A stretch of DNA of 64,000 nucleotides from Notospermus geniculatus. Its lineage: Eukaryota > Nemertea > Pilidiophora > Heteronemertea > Lineidae. Positions 44,124 to 54,988 of this stretch are shown here, piece by piece. The notes beneath the pieces are model-generated. The model worked only from the letters and a program-made list of their open reading frames with translations, had not been told where the DNA came from and made no database searches. How positions within the stretch are numbered: position 1 is the first letter of the stretch; each line of letters starts with the position of its first letter. The stretch lies in the NCBI GenBank assembly GCA_002633025.1, contig NMRB01002454.1:41716-105715 (forward strand), in the 5' to 3' direction. Both the position numbers and the translations under genes were made by a program.

Positions 44124-44324
44124 CAATAGGGAACCCCGATCACGCAGACCACGCGAGAATATACGCGTGGGTTTGAACTGATAGTACACCGACGCCACCT
44201 ATTATTCATGACGAGTCAAGGTGTGATTGGCCGTGCTTGGTGAACCGCACCTCTCGAACAATGAGCCTCTATAGGTGTCACGTCTGCCCTATCAGTCTCA
44301 CGTGACCAATTGGCGCTCCCCATT
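44124..44324. mobile_element. Element Q, copy 2
   Basis: AATAGGGAACCCCGATCACG and the inverted CCAATTGGCGCTCCCCATT; the interior matches 4894-5099 (GAGAATATACG, GGTGTGATTGGCCGTGCTTG). Confidence 0.75.
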
Positions 44325-44523
44325 CAGCATGATTATAGGACCTCAACTTTGCTTTACAAAATAGGGTCTGGAGCTCACTGGATGGGAATCTGGATGTCTT
44401 GGTGTCTCCTTTCTTCTACAAAGATTCTCCATCCATTGCTATCAGCAGTTTTGGGCTCTGGGTAGTGGAAGTATGCTTGTGTGTTTTTTGGCCACCCTGT
44501 ATGATGGCAGCAAAAACGTCAAA

Positions 44524-44753
44524 TATAGAGCTTGTGCAGTGGCTCATTATGACGTCACTTTTGACAGGTGGTCCAACATGTTGACGTTGACGACAAAGTG
44601 CGTCACGTGTAGATCACGTCATGGTTGAAGACGCAACACTCCACTTGCGCTGACAACAAATGCACCACGTTGGTCGGCGACGTCATTTGACGTCAATTTG
44701 ACCGTCAAGATGGCGGATTTTTCCGTGATGACATCATCTGCACAAGCTCTATA
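44524..44753. mobile_element. Element with TATAGAGCTTGTGCAG ends
   Basis: TATAGAGCTTGTGCAG at the left, inverted as CTGCACAAGCTCTATA at the right; 230 bp. It holds ATGACGTCACTTTTGAC and GACGTCATTTGACGTCAA. Confidence 0.7.
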
Positions 44754-45310
44754 CAATCCATACAGCGTACATAAAGACAATAACCTGAGTAATAATTTGG
44801 AATATATTGATACAAATCATTAATTGCATCCCTAATAGAGGCTTGAGAAGACTGCCATGTTCATCAACGGGGCCGCTGATACGCTCAATGGCTATTTGGT
44901 GATGATTAGGTAATGATCGCTCATCACAGCTGAAGACAACATCAATACCATACAAAATTACTTGTGATAGTATTATGATGTTGATTTAACCCATTCCACA
45001 TATCATATTCATCAATGTACCCATGTATTCAATGCAGTATCGATAGACCCCGTGACCTATTCTCTAGTACTGTCCTATCATTACGGCTTTGACATGCTTT
45101 TTTCAACATTGGCACCGTGGGCCAAAAATTGGGATCTCCAGAAAAACCAAAACCTAATCGTAGATGCCAGTCTCCCATAGGCCTACGTTTTGCAGCCTGA
45201 GATTCAAGAATTGAATTACTTTTGATTTATCACTTATTATTACAAAATTCCCATTGTTACTTGTATTTACGAACATTTAAAAATTTGCCTACAAAGTTAA
45301 TTCCGGCTTT
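44754..45310. other. Unassigned sequence
   Basis: Nothing recognised. Confidence 0.4.
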
Positions 45311-45479
45311 AGCCCGCCCTGTCCACTTTAGGATTTTTCTAGTACTAATTTATAAATGGGGTTTAAATGGGTGTCATAATGCATTTCAGCTGGGCAATCA
45401 GTGGCCTATGACCGAAATCACCCTTAATGGGCCTCATTTATAATTTACTAGTAGAAAAATCCTAAGTGAACAGCGGGCT
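45311..45479. mobile_element. Palindromic element with AGCCCGCCCTGTCCACTT arms
   Basis: AGCCCGCCCTGTCCACTTTA and GGATTTTTCTAGTA pair with TACTAGTAGAAAAATCC and TAAGTGAACAGCGGGCT. Flanked by TTT and TTA, an imperfect 3 bp duplication. Confidence 0.65.
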
Positions 45480-45857
45480 TTACCAATCAATAAAGTTTAT
45501 AAGTGTTTAAGTTTGAATATATTCACCAGTCTGATTAAAAATATCCCGAATGTCAAGTGATATTAGATTTAACACTTGTGTCATGAATGACACACTTCAG
45601 GTACAAGGGGCTCTTGACATAGTCATTCCACTGCACAGGCAAGGGTACTACAGATACACTTGTCCGGGACACCAAAGTTCTATCAGCAGGTGTACACTCC
45701 GTGAGTTCAATATTTTAGAAGTCATCTATAGGCAGCTTCATCATTGCTTTTTACACTACACCATGTGCTGGCAAAATGTGAAGCATATGAAGAAAAAAAT
45801 ATCAGTACCAAGGCAGTTCATGCTATTTTTATCGGCTCAAGCCAACCAATATAGACC
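45480..45857. other. Unassigned sequence with a 117-codon open frame
   Basis: The plus frame 45550-45903 starts MSSDIRFNTCVMNDT and is not repetitive until its last dozen codons, which run into the next element. No family was recognised; no clear splice sites. Confidence 0.3.
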
Positions 45858-45858
45858 C

Positions 45859-46005
45859 CCAGTGTTTCCGCCAGAGGGTACTAAGGGTACGGTACGATGC
45901 TAGTACCCTCAAAGGAACAGAAAAGGGCCATTTCTTTAATTTCCATGGGATTTTGCTGATTTGGAAAAAATTAGTACCCTCAACAAAATATCCGGCAGAA
46001 ACTCA
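45859..46005. mobile_element. Short element with CAGTGTTTCCGCCAGAGG end
   Basis: CAGTGTTTCCGCCAGAGGGT and the inverted CCGGCAGAAACT, with internal TAGTACCCTC repeats. Its ends match those of the 1.9 kb element at 60553-62462. Confidence 0.6.
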
Positions 46006-46022
46006 AATACGAGCCTGAGTTG

Positions 46023-46378
46023 ACAGGTGACCCGATCTAACAAAAGTAGGCAGAAGTCGGAAGTGATCATCACTGATCATCAGTAATTTACTCAACTATT
46101 ATCAATGGAGCTGTCCACTACTATTATTACTAACCCGCTGAGACTACATTTCAGTTACCGGTAATAGGGAGGTTGAGATCAGCGACTTATCACGGATTCT
46201 TATATGTATACGGATAGAATTCTGTACTAGGAGGACAAATTTTGTGTACCGGTACATTTCAATCTGCATATGTATAAGGATCCGTGATAAGTCGCTAATC
46301 TCCCCATTGTGTTATAAGGCCATTAACCCTTTCCTCGATTGCGACTTGCACGTACTTTTACTAGATCGAGTCACATTT
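46023..46378. mobile_element. Element G, copy 2, carrying a nested palindrome
   Basis: ACAGGTGACCCGATCTAACA and AAAAGTAGGCAGAAGTCGGA are inverted at 46327-46375 (CCCTTTCCTCGATTGCGACT, TTACTAGATCGAGTCACATT). Element T copy 2 lies inside. Confidence 0.65.
46163..46307. mobile_element. Palindromic element T, copy 2
   Basis: TAGGGAGGTTGAGATCAGCG and the inverted CGCTAATCTCCCC, inner TATACGGATAGAATTCTGTA, as in 6516-6660. Confidence 0.7.
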
Positions 46379-46789
46379 CAGCTGAGCTTTCGTATATTTA
46401 GGTCAATCATCAGCTGAACAAGCTGACCTAGTTAGAGCTGCACTCAGATTAGACTTGCTGAACATGTGTTTACAAGGATAGAATCGCCAGTAACAACAAC
46501 ACCACAGGTAAATGAGCTGACGTAAATAGCCTAGCAAAGGTCTAGACATCGAGATGAGCTCGCTAGCCTGGAGCAGCAGCCACACACATGACTTGGATCG
46601 TAAAAAAGTGTTTGTTTACCAGAGACAAGAACCACACCTTGCACTATGATTTCTTCCTCCCCCACATTTCCGTCTACAACAGTTTTTAAACAGAAGTTGT
46701 CGCTGATCAAACTGCAGAACTGACAACTTCCCTCATCAGTAAAACCCTGATTTAAAAACTGCCATGGCAGTCAGCCATAAGCCTACCAT

Positions 46790-47217
46790 CCATTCCAGTT
46801 CCGAGTGTCGCGTGGTTTATCAACGATATCTCCACAACGGCTGGGTCGAATTTGACATACCATACATCAATTGGTTTGTCTTTTTTGGCGCTACAGCCAT
46901 CATCACTGTCATTTTCCCGCAAAACGTGACAGAAAAAAGTTCCTTCACAAATCACAGTTTGTGTTGACGGCCGAAATGGTGGCCATTTTGAAATGACGCA
47001 ATGCATCGCGCACGTGTAAACTGCACTGAACACCATGGCGAAATGAAATGGGTTTTGAGAAAGGGATCCGTTATGTCGGCCTTACGCGAAAAATGAAGAT
47101 AGCAGAAAGATACCGGCAAGAAAGACAAATCGATTGACATACATGTATGTTTCGTCAAATTTGACCCAGCCGTTGCGGAGCTATCGTTGATAAACCACGT
47201 ACCACTGGGAAGTGGAA
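46790..47217. mobile_element. Palindromic element with GTGGTTTATCAACGATA arms
   Basis: CCATTCCAGTTCCGAG, GTGGTTTATCAACGATATCT and GCTGGGTCGAATTTGACATA are inverted at 47131-47217 (GTCAAATTTGACCCAGCC, CTATCGTTGATAAACCAC, GAAGTGGAATG). About 428 bp; the 94-codon minus frame (46752-47036) and part of the 175-codon one (46952-47479) are by-products. Confidence 0.7.
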
Positions 47218-47224
47218 TGAACTG

Positions 47225-47673
47225 TAGTTCACACTTCGACACACGACCATCTGGCGACCTTGCATTCGATGTCAACCCCATCCTACGATTTTGTTGGCTT
47301 CCTATCGCGGGACTGTGAATGCTCTCGGGATTCTGCCACGTTACACGAGTCATTTCGTAACAACAGCGTAGCCTATTTTCAACTCCGGAATACCGCCGTG
47401 CGGCATTTGAATTCAGCACCTTTGGATGCATAAACATGAGCCTTTGATCCCATGACCACAAAACTTGATCTTCATTCATTGGTGTCGTCGCGATCTGACG
47501 CAGAGTTCAAATTGGTTGAACTCTTGAAAATCACACGCCAAAGAGACGTGCGACCTGATGCCGATGACAGTCACTGTGGTATGAATCAATATGACTACCC
47601 AGTATACCGGCGTCCAGATTTTGATCATACTGTCAGATGCCGATGGTCATGCGTTCAAGTATGAACTAGGCTT
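47225..47673. mobile_element. Palindrome E, diverged copy 2
   Basis: TAGTTCACACTTCGACACAC and CGACCATCTGGCGACC at the left; GGTCATGCGTTCAAGTATGA and ACTAGGCTTTA at the right. Related to 20177-20422 but longer and more decayed. Confidence 0.6.
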
Positions 47674-47690
47674 TAACAGAGCAGCCATCT

Positions 47691-47855
47691 CCACGCATGG
47701 ATCCAAGGAGGGACTCACCCCCCCCCCTTCAAACAAATCTGTAAAATTGACCACGTAATTCTGAAATTTGGAGCAAATCATTGAAATTCACCGCAGATTT
47801 CAATGTTCCTAGAACACTGCACCCCCTCTTTTCCGAAATCGTAGATCCGCCCCTG
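47691..47855. mobile_element. Family B MITE, copy 5
   Basis: CCACGCATGGATCCAAGG to GATCCGCCCCTG, with CAAACAAATCTGTAAAATTG and GAAATTTGGAGCAAATCATT. Confidence 0.78.
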
Positions 47856-48392
47856 ATCTCTGCTACAATCCTACTCCCACAGTCCCCCCTCTATATGAAG
47901 GCCCTTTCCTTCTTCCCGTGTATTTTCAAAAGACCCAGCAAAGACAAATTGATCCATAATATCATGGCTGTAGGAGACGCCAACCTGGCAGTCCTTCATT
48001 AGCTTGGAACTTGTTTCACAAATTTACGAGCTTCTGAAGAGGAGATTCTAAAGCCGTGGTTCGATATTTGATGTACCTGATGGAAATGGCCTGAATCCAA
48101 TCAATCTCCTCTTGTATTTGATGTGAGTACTTGTGATTGAAACTGGCAGACATTGCCTCGGGGGAAAGCAACATTTCATTTTGAGCTCATTGAACTCAAT
48201 TTGATATTCAGTCAATCTGGAGACAAATTCCATATCAGAGTTTGTCTGCTCCATTTCGTTTTTTGTCAGTGCGTTCAGCGAGCTAGTTGAATTGTCGTCT
48301 TACAATAATGTTCTAAACATCCAAAAAATACATTAGCAACAGACCTTTGAATGTAACATTGACGGAAAAACAAACAATACACTTTGTGGTTG
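47856..48392. other. Unassigned sequence
   Basis: Nothing recognised. Confidence 0.4.
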
Positions 48393-49038
48393 GGTATGGG
48401 CGGTTATAACTGCAAATAAAGAAGTTACAAAAAAAAGACGTTGTTGTAGTCATATTCTCTAGTCGTTGTGATGATCTCTAGTCGTAGCTAAGAAAGACGT
48501 AAGATAGCGCTGCAAAATAAAAGACGTTGTTGTAGTCATATTCTCTAGTTGTTGTGGTGATCTCTAGTCATAGCTAAGAAAGACATAAGGTGGCGCTGCA
48601 GTCGTCCACACGAAGAATGACGAAAACACGCGAAGTGTTACGAATGATACAACGCCACCTTACGTCTTTCTTAGCTACGACTAGAGATCACCACAACAAC
48701 TACAGAACACAGTACGTTGCACAACTGACCTCACTTCCGTGCCGCGCACCATCCGCGTACCACATGCAGTGTCATGTGCGTACCGTCCACGTATCTTCCA
48801 CGGACGTCGTGCCTTGCCGTGGAAGGCACGCAGTTCAGACGTAACATCATTCGCCCGTGATGCATGGATGTCACGTGGAAGAGACGCGTGACACACCCGT
48901 ACCATATGCAATGAACTTAAGGGTAATTTCCGTGCGACGTACACAGATAAAGGTTGGTCAATTGTGCAACGTACTGTATGACTACAACATCGTCCTTATT
49001 TTGTAATATCTTTATTTGCGGTTATAACCGCCCATAGT
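48393..49038. mobile_element. Large palindrome, tandemly duplicated in one arm, invaded in the other
   Basis: TATGGGCGGTTATAACTGCA and AATAAAGAAGTTACAAA pair with TTTGTAATATCTTTATTTGC and GGTTATAACCGCCCATA. The left arm has an 82-86 bp tandem duplication (48433-48514 and 48515-48600, AAAGACGTTGTTGTAGTCAT onward). The right arm carries family A copy 7. Confidence 0.8.
48710..48976. mobile_element. Family A mariner-like MITE, copy 7, nested
   Basis: 267 bp, CAGTACGTTGCACAACTG to CAATTGTGCAACGTACTG. The other arm of the host palindrome reads GTAGTCATATTCT, so the target was TA; here TA follows at 48977-48978 and CA (a changed TA) precedes. Confidence 0.9.
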
Positions 49039-49185
49039 CGGTTCACTCTCTGTTGGGAGACCCATGATACTCCTCAAATCATTGTTTGCACAGTCAGCTT
49101 ACGATCGACACCAAACACATAAATGGATCCAGAGGACTATGCCCCAATAATCTGCAAATTTGGAAAGCGACTGCCGAATATTGGC

Positions 49186-49284
49186 ATCCTCCATAGCAGG
49201 GCTTTGGTCTCACTCCTCTTCATACACTCGCAGAGTAAATGGATGAAGAGGGGCGAGGTAAAAACCCCTGCTGTGGGAGGATGA
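49186..49284. mobile_element. Palindromic element with GCATCCTCCATAGCAGGG arms
   Basis: CATCCTCCATAGCAGGGCTT and TGGTCTCACTCCTCTTCAT pair with ATGAAGAGGGGCGAG and CCCCTGCTGTGGGAGGATG; related to 23253-23366. Confidence 0.62.
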
Positions 49285-49593
49285 ATATTGGGCTATGTTC
49301 ATTGACAAGTTATGTGGATGTCACTGCCACTTTGTCCGTGTAAGCTCATAATGGTATGGAGGTGGACATTACCAATTGATCCGAGACCGAGGATATGCTT
49401 CTGCTTGAGCAGAATATCCGATTGGTATTAGCCGATTATCAATCCATCAGCAGAATTCACCTTCCATGAGACGCACGAGCAGCTTATGTGTGTTAGCAAA
49501 AATTCTTGGTGCGCCATCAGGTGACGGGAACAGGATTTAAGTGGTCTTAACTGACTAGAGACCGGTCCCGTTCGATTTGTCTCCGTGTAGACA

Positions 49594-49754
49594 GCAACAA
49601 GAGGCCCATGGGCCTTGCGCTCAGCTGACTATGACCTGCCAACACAAGAGGCTGAAAGAGGGGAAACGAGATACAAGTAAGAATAGTACGTGTGCCTTTC
49701 TAATGGTTAGCAAGCAAAGCGCTCCTCGGAAACCAGTTCAGTGGAAAGGGGTTA
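49594..49754. mobile_element. SINE-like repeat with GGCCCATGGGCC, copy 2
   Basis: 161 bp, two substitutions from 8381-8541. The sequence after it (ACCGCCAAGCAAAAG) is unrelated to what follows copy 1. Confidence 0.7.
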
Positions 49755-51769
49755 AAGTGGTCCTAAACCGCCAAGCAAAAGTTGGCACCCGATCATTTTC
49801 ACCGCCCACGAAAATGGAACTTCCGATTTCCGTTCCTGGCTTCTGAGCATGCGCTGTACGCTACCTTCACTGAGTTTGTCAATCGTGCAAACCGCACAGC
49901 AGACAGGATGCCGAAGCGAGAAGTGAAAGAAGGGAAAGGGCGACNGTCTACAGATAGTTCACGATAAGGATGGGAAAATGACTTCAAACTTCATCACTTT
50001 CTAACAAGTAACATCTAATGATTCCCTCGAATTACCAGAGAAAGGTTGTTTAGCGACATGGGAATCACATGAATCAGTAGAATCTCATTTAGCCTACTTG
50101 TATATCACAAAAGAACGGGCATTTGAGATCCTCAGTGGAAATCTGGCTCATCTCAAGTGAGGGATCCCGAATTCAAGCTACCATTACCATGGCAACACAT
50201 TAGCATGTTCACACAAAGATCCTTTTTATTAAGATGCCCCGCATCACCTTCCTCTTGCTCAGAATTGCTTCACCAGAAAAAAAACAAGCAGATATAAATG
50301 ACCACAGCATGAAACAGGAAATCAGTGCAAGTGGTGTCCAATTACACTCATATGAATTGTCACTCTGACTTTTATTCTCATTGCCATGTCACACAATATA
50401 TGTGGGCATCAGAGGGATGACAGAGGTCCATTACCATCCGCACCGCGTACCATCCACATACCACATGCAGCGTCATGCGCGTACCGCCGTCGTATCTTCC
50501 ATGGATGTCGCGCAGCACCTTGGAAGGCACAGAGTGAAGATGTGGGACATGCCAACCAACCAAATTGAATACTTTCGATATCAAATGAATTTCTAGAGGG
50601 GCACACCACCAACAAATTACTCACGAGACAAAGAAAAACTGGACATAAACAAACAAAATGTAAATAAACAATGATTGTGGCCCGCGAAAATATCCGTGAT
50701 ACATTATCTTTAAGGTACATGTAGTTCGATAGGTCCTTTTTATCATATATTTCTCAATGGTAGCAGATTACTATTACACATCCATCAAACATTGCTGATG
50801 CTGCAAGCAAAAATATTAGAAGATTAATCTAATTTTTTACTTCCGGTCTGTCCAATATACTTACTACTCAACAAATTTGACAAAAAATATCTTTCTGCCA
50901 ACTTGCATCAAGCAGGATGTTTTTGTTATAATCCAATTAGAGAAAGTAACATTGAACAGAAAGTCCTCCAGCCCTCTATATGTCATTAGCCTTTCCTTTG
51001 ATCAAGGCAAGAACAGCACTTCAAATAAAATCTACAGCACCATTCTCAAATTCTATATGAATTACCCTGGAAACTGTTTTTTAATTGCAAAATTTTCTCT
51101 CGTCTCGAGCAATGGTTTGACATTCATCTGAAACGACCGAGACGTTATCAAACTTTACAGATGTTGCTCCGATCATGACGTCAATGAGAGGAAGAAGCAA
51201 CGCTCCTAGGGGAGGTTTTTTTTATCGCTGAACGACTCGTTTGTTTTTTCCTGCTTTGGAAGCAGTGCATGGAAATGATTAGTTTTTCCATCGTCTTTGT
51301 ACAACGTGGTCTCGGATTTACGTAATTGTCAATAACCGTGAGAGGACTCGGCCGCCTGTATTAATGTTATATGTGGAGTTTTATTCTTTGATACACCGTC
51401 AGTAAGTGAAGATACCAGACAGAATATTATTTCCACGTAATGTTATAAACATGCAAGATTGGCAAAGTTCACTGAACACCATAGGTACATGTGTACATGT
51501 ATACAACATAAGTATACAGTACATGTATACAAGTTTGTCTGTAATCTGTAAACAAGGCAAATGGAAAATCCTGTGAAGTGTCTTATTTTAACCACTTCAG
51601 TGCTTTGATCTCATGACGTAGAGTGTTGCGTCCTGAGTAAACCGGGGTGTCTTGTCATTGCAGCAGCATTTGTTGTAGTGCATTTTTTCATTAAAGAACC
51701 ACGGTATTGCCACTTTTTATCGACAGCCAGCACCACCGCGCCATTCTCCAACCCAGGTACTACCTACGT
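49755..51769. other. Mostly unassigned; contains a family A fragment
   Basis: 50434-50545 matches the interior of family A (CCACATGCAGCGTCATGCGC, GTCGTATCTTCCATGGA, GGAAGGCACAGAGTGAAGAT) without termini. ACATGT-rich sequence near 51486-51532. Otherwise nothing recognised. Confidence 0.45.
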
Positions 51770-51770
51770 T

Positions 51771-51887
51771 GTCGGCGAATTGACCCGATTTACTACGTAC
51801 ATTTTGAAATGCATTTTTGTAGTTAGTCTTACTGCTGCTAGGTGGCTCCCTCTATATCGGCAGTCAAATAACGCATTTGAGATCCAA
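51771..51887. repeat. Repeat R, copy 1, left of insertion
   Basis: GTCGGCGAATTGACCCGATT, AATGCATTTTTGTAGTTAGT and AGGTGGCTCCCTCTATATCG, CAGTCAAATAACGCATTTGA match 57212-57328; the repeat resumes at 52133. Confidence 0.78.
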
Positions 51888-52132
51888 TAGACAAATCTCA
51901 AATTCCCAGATCTGCGCACTTCCGCCGAAATCGCAAACACAACCTCAACCTGAAACCAGCTGATGTGACACAATCCATGATTCAGCAATGGTCAACTCTG
52001 ACGCAACGTCATCGAAGTCATTGTTGAGGGGTTCTCTGCGTCACGTCATTCAGTTTCAGACCGAGGTTGTGTTTGCGATTTCGGCGGAAGTGCGCAGATC
52101 TTTCTCGTTTACGTCAATTTGGGATTTGTCTA
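51888..52132. mobile_element. Family C MITE, copy 3, inside repeat R
   Basis: TAGACAAATCTCAAATTCCC to AATTTGGGATTTGTCTA. The paralogue at 57212-57345 lacks it: GATCCAATACCGTGCTCC there, GATCCAA-element-TACCATGCTCC here. Confidence 0.9.
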
Positions 52133-52150
52133 TACCATGCTCCTTTAAAA

Positions 52151-53052
52151 CAGCATCATGGTGTCACTCGAAACGTAAACATTTGGCATCCTGGTGTCAT
52201 GACGCCCTGTCAGTGTCACAGAACACTGGGATGAAGCACTGGTTAAACAAATTCAGAAAGTGCAATTGACGTCCATACCTCACTGAGTGACTGCATCTAT
52301 CAAAGACCATTGCAGAACTACATTGTACCAAGATTTCACCTCAGCTACCCACATCACATGAAAACAAGTCTACTGCAGAGCAGTAGCAATGTACATGTAT
52401 TCCTGTTGTTGTAGAGTTTTAATGAAATACTGAAAGGTACCTTTGCCAACTGACCATGCAGCAATCCAATGCTGAAGATATTAGTTATTTTTGAAAATTA
52501 CGATCGATTATTAAGTTATCATGTATTTTGTATTTTTGCTTTGCACCCCATAGTGGTCAGGTGGAAATCCACTCTGCTGAATATCAAAAGGAACCTTTCT
52601 GCGCTGACCAGCAACCCAACACGCAGAAATCATTTTTCAAAATCTCGACTGGTTTATCTTGAAGATGAGGAGTGTGACAGACGCACAACACATGATCAAT
52701 CGTAACATAATACATCCTGTCTGACAACGAGGGTATAAAAATGGCCAACTAAGCCTGGGAATGTCCTTGAAGAATGTTACATGATCAATGACCTGACATT
52801 TGTAAGCTTCTAACAAGTCGGGCCTTTGACTGACTGAAAGCAATGCAAGATCCTCTTTCCTCCATGGCACAATGCTACAGGGATCTGATACATCAAACAA
52901 ATTCCTACAGGAAATCAATAAGGATTTTTGTTTTGTTCTAATGGACCGATATCACTCGCTGGATTCCAGCAGTTAGCGTACCACAAAGCCCCTGTGATAA
53001 ATGGATCGACTAGACGGGGATTTCGTTACTGGGTTCCTTTCTGAAGACACGG
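52151..53052. other. Unassigned sequence
   Basis: Nothing recognised. Confidence 0.4.
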
Positions 53053-53165
53053 ATCCCAGGGGCGGATTCAGGATTCTGGTAAAGGGGGGCACAAAAAGCC
53101 CACTGGCAGACCAATGAAGTTGCAAAGCGACGGCAGGGGGTCTGGGGCTCTCCCCCAGAAAATTC
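53053..53165. mobile_element. LL-type repeat fragment with family B-like start
   Basis: AGGGGCGGATTCAGGATTCT, then GGGGGTCTGGGGCTCTCCCC and CAGAAAATTCTGAAATCTAG. Confidence 0.5.
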
Positions 53166-53364
53166 TGAAATCTAGAAGGCCGTTGGTGCAATTTCCTAGC
53201 ATCTGAGGGACAATACCAGGCAATTCTGTGGCACTTTGAAAAAGGGCAATTTTTCTAACGTTGGTCACCGAAAAACAGGGCGGGGCACGGGCCGGGCGTG
53301 CCTGGATCCGAAATGAAATATACCAACAATTCGTTCATCTTTTTTGTTTATATTTATATATTTA

Positions 53365-53578
53365 CAGTGGAACCTCGGTTGGGGACCACCTCGGTAACGG
53401 GACCACCTCACCTAAGTGGACCACTTTAGTCCAGTCCCGATTATTTTATCATTAATTTCCATTAACATGACCTCGGTAACAGGACCACCTCGGTATCCGG
53501 ACCGGGACCACTCAAATTGGCAGTCCCAAAGACCAAAATTCACCACCTAAGTGGACCAGTGACCGTAAACAGAAAGAC
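53365..53578 (+). mobile_element. Mariner-like MITE, family H copy 2
   Basis: TA then CAGTGGAACCTCGGTTGGGG; runs to GACCGTAAACAGAAAG. Near-identical to 24337-24550 in the opposite orientation. Confidence 0.82.
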
Positions 53579-54086
53579 ATCTGAACTGAGTAACTACCTG
53601 CTGCAATGATGTAAATGAGTTTAAGATCACCTTTATTTCATATTTCTGGTTTGATTCAATAGAATAATAATCACTTTAGTATTGACCTTCAGTTACACAC
53701 TCAATTTAAGAATTTTGTTACATTTTGGGTACTGTATGAGGCTTTCAATTGAGCTTACAAAGGTGACAAACAGTTGACAATAACACCTTAATGAAGGAAC
53801 ACAATTTGGTTAATTGGTGTACATCATAACAGTTTGTTGGTGTTACTGACATGGAATTGTACAGAAGGTTGTACACAATCTTATTCCATGACATCCAAAG
53901 TGTGAGAAGATGAGATGAATTCAAGCAGTGCCCTTTCATCTTATTTCACATGACATGTGAGAAGATGGGGGTCAATTTTAAGCACTCTCCTTTAGTCTCA
54001 GAGATAATCTAAACAGTGTTATTTAAGTTCTGTCAAGAATACACTGTCATATACATACATGTATTTCATATTTGGTCTGACAATTT
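53579..54086. other. Unassigned sequence
   Basis: Nothing recognised. Confidence 0.4.
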
Positions 54087-54162
54087 CGGTAACAGGACCA
54101 CCTCACCTAAGTGGACCACTTGCTCCAGTCCCTTGGGTGGTCCCCTTACCGAGGTTCCACTG
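54087..54162 (-). mobile_element. Mariner-like MITE, family H copy 3 (short)
   Basis: TTCGGTAACAGGACCACCTC to CCGAGGTTCCACTG next to TA; internal deletion compared with the other two copies. Confidence 0.78.
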
Positions 54163-54511
54163 TATTTATTTGTGACTTGGCAAGAAGCCTGTCAACAGTA
54201 TGTACCGGAACTCCTTTCTTCATCTACATCCATCCCACTGCATGTTACAGAGACGATGAAAGCACAATGGCTTCCTGTACATTATCATCATGTACATACA
54301 TGTACACACTGACAAAAAGTTCAACTTTCAAAAGTCTTGCTACCGTCAAAACAATCTTACTCGAAAGAATTCCACTGTTATCACATTCTTTGATATATCA
54401 TCCACCTCTTGGAATGGTTTTTACAAAAATAATGGTATGTTTATTTTGTACACAAAACTTAAACCAATGCACACGCCAAGCACAACATGTAGCTATATTC
54501 TCAGTATCGCA

Positions 54512-54687
54512 TAATGGTTCGGATTAGGTCCAGCTGCCTCCTCCTGCACAAGATCCATGTGCATGGAGCAACTTCGAGTAAAATATCGAAAGGACGCCAA
54601 CTTTCTTAACCTCAAGTTTACCAATGGTGCGTCTAAAGATAAAACATTGGCTTCCTTGTGCAAGAAAATTGGGCTTCGAGAGTTGTA
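54512..54687 (+). other. Possible orphan exon or pseudogene fragment
   Basis: Between in-frame stops there is a 58-codon plus-strand frame ending at the TAG at 54685-54687. It has a natural-looking composition (MEQLRVKYRKDANFLNLKF, then KTLASLCKKIGLREL) and no internal repeats. GGATTAG just before it could be an acceptor, but the pyrimidine tract is weak. No family was recognised. Confidence 0.2.
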
Positions 54688-54721
54688 GAGTGGAATCATC
54701 GACATAACTTTGTTACCGGTA

Positions 54722-54988
54722 CAGTACGTTGCACAATTGACCTCCCTTTATCCGCGTACCTTCCGCGGACGTGGCGCGGAAGGTACCCTTCAGTTCATCG
54801 CCTATGGTACGGGTACGTGACGCGTCTCTGTTGCGTGATGCCGGGCGAATGACGTTACGTCTTCACTGATGCCTTCCATGACGCCGCACCACGTCCTCGG
54901 AAGATATGAGGATGGTACATGAATGACGCTGCATGTGGTACGCGGGTGGTGAGCGGCGTGGAAGGGAGGTCAATTGTGCAATGTACTG
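54722..54988. mobile_element. Family A mariner-like MITE, copy 9
   Basis: 267 bp, CAGTACGTTGCACAATTG to CAATTGTGCAATGTACTG, TA on both sides; same orientation as copy 5. Confidence 0.87.

Noticed and set aside
46952-47479. 175-codon minus-strand frame
   Set aside because: It runs across two palindromic transposons (46790-47217 and 47225-47673) and has no domain motif.
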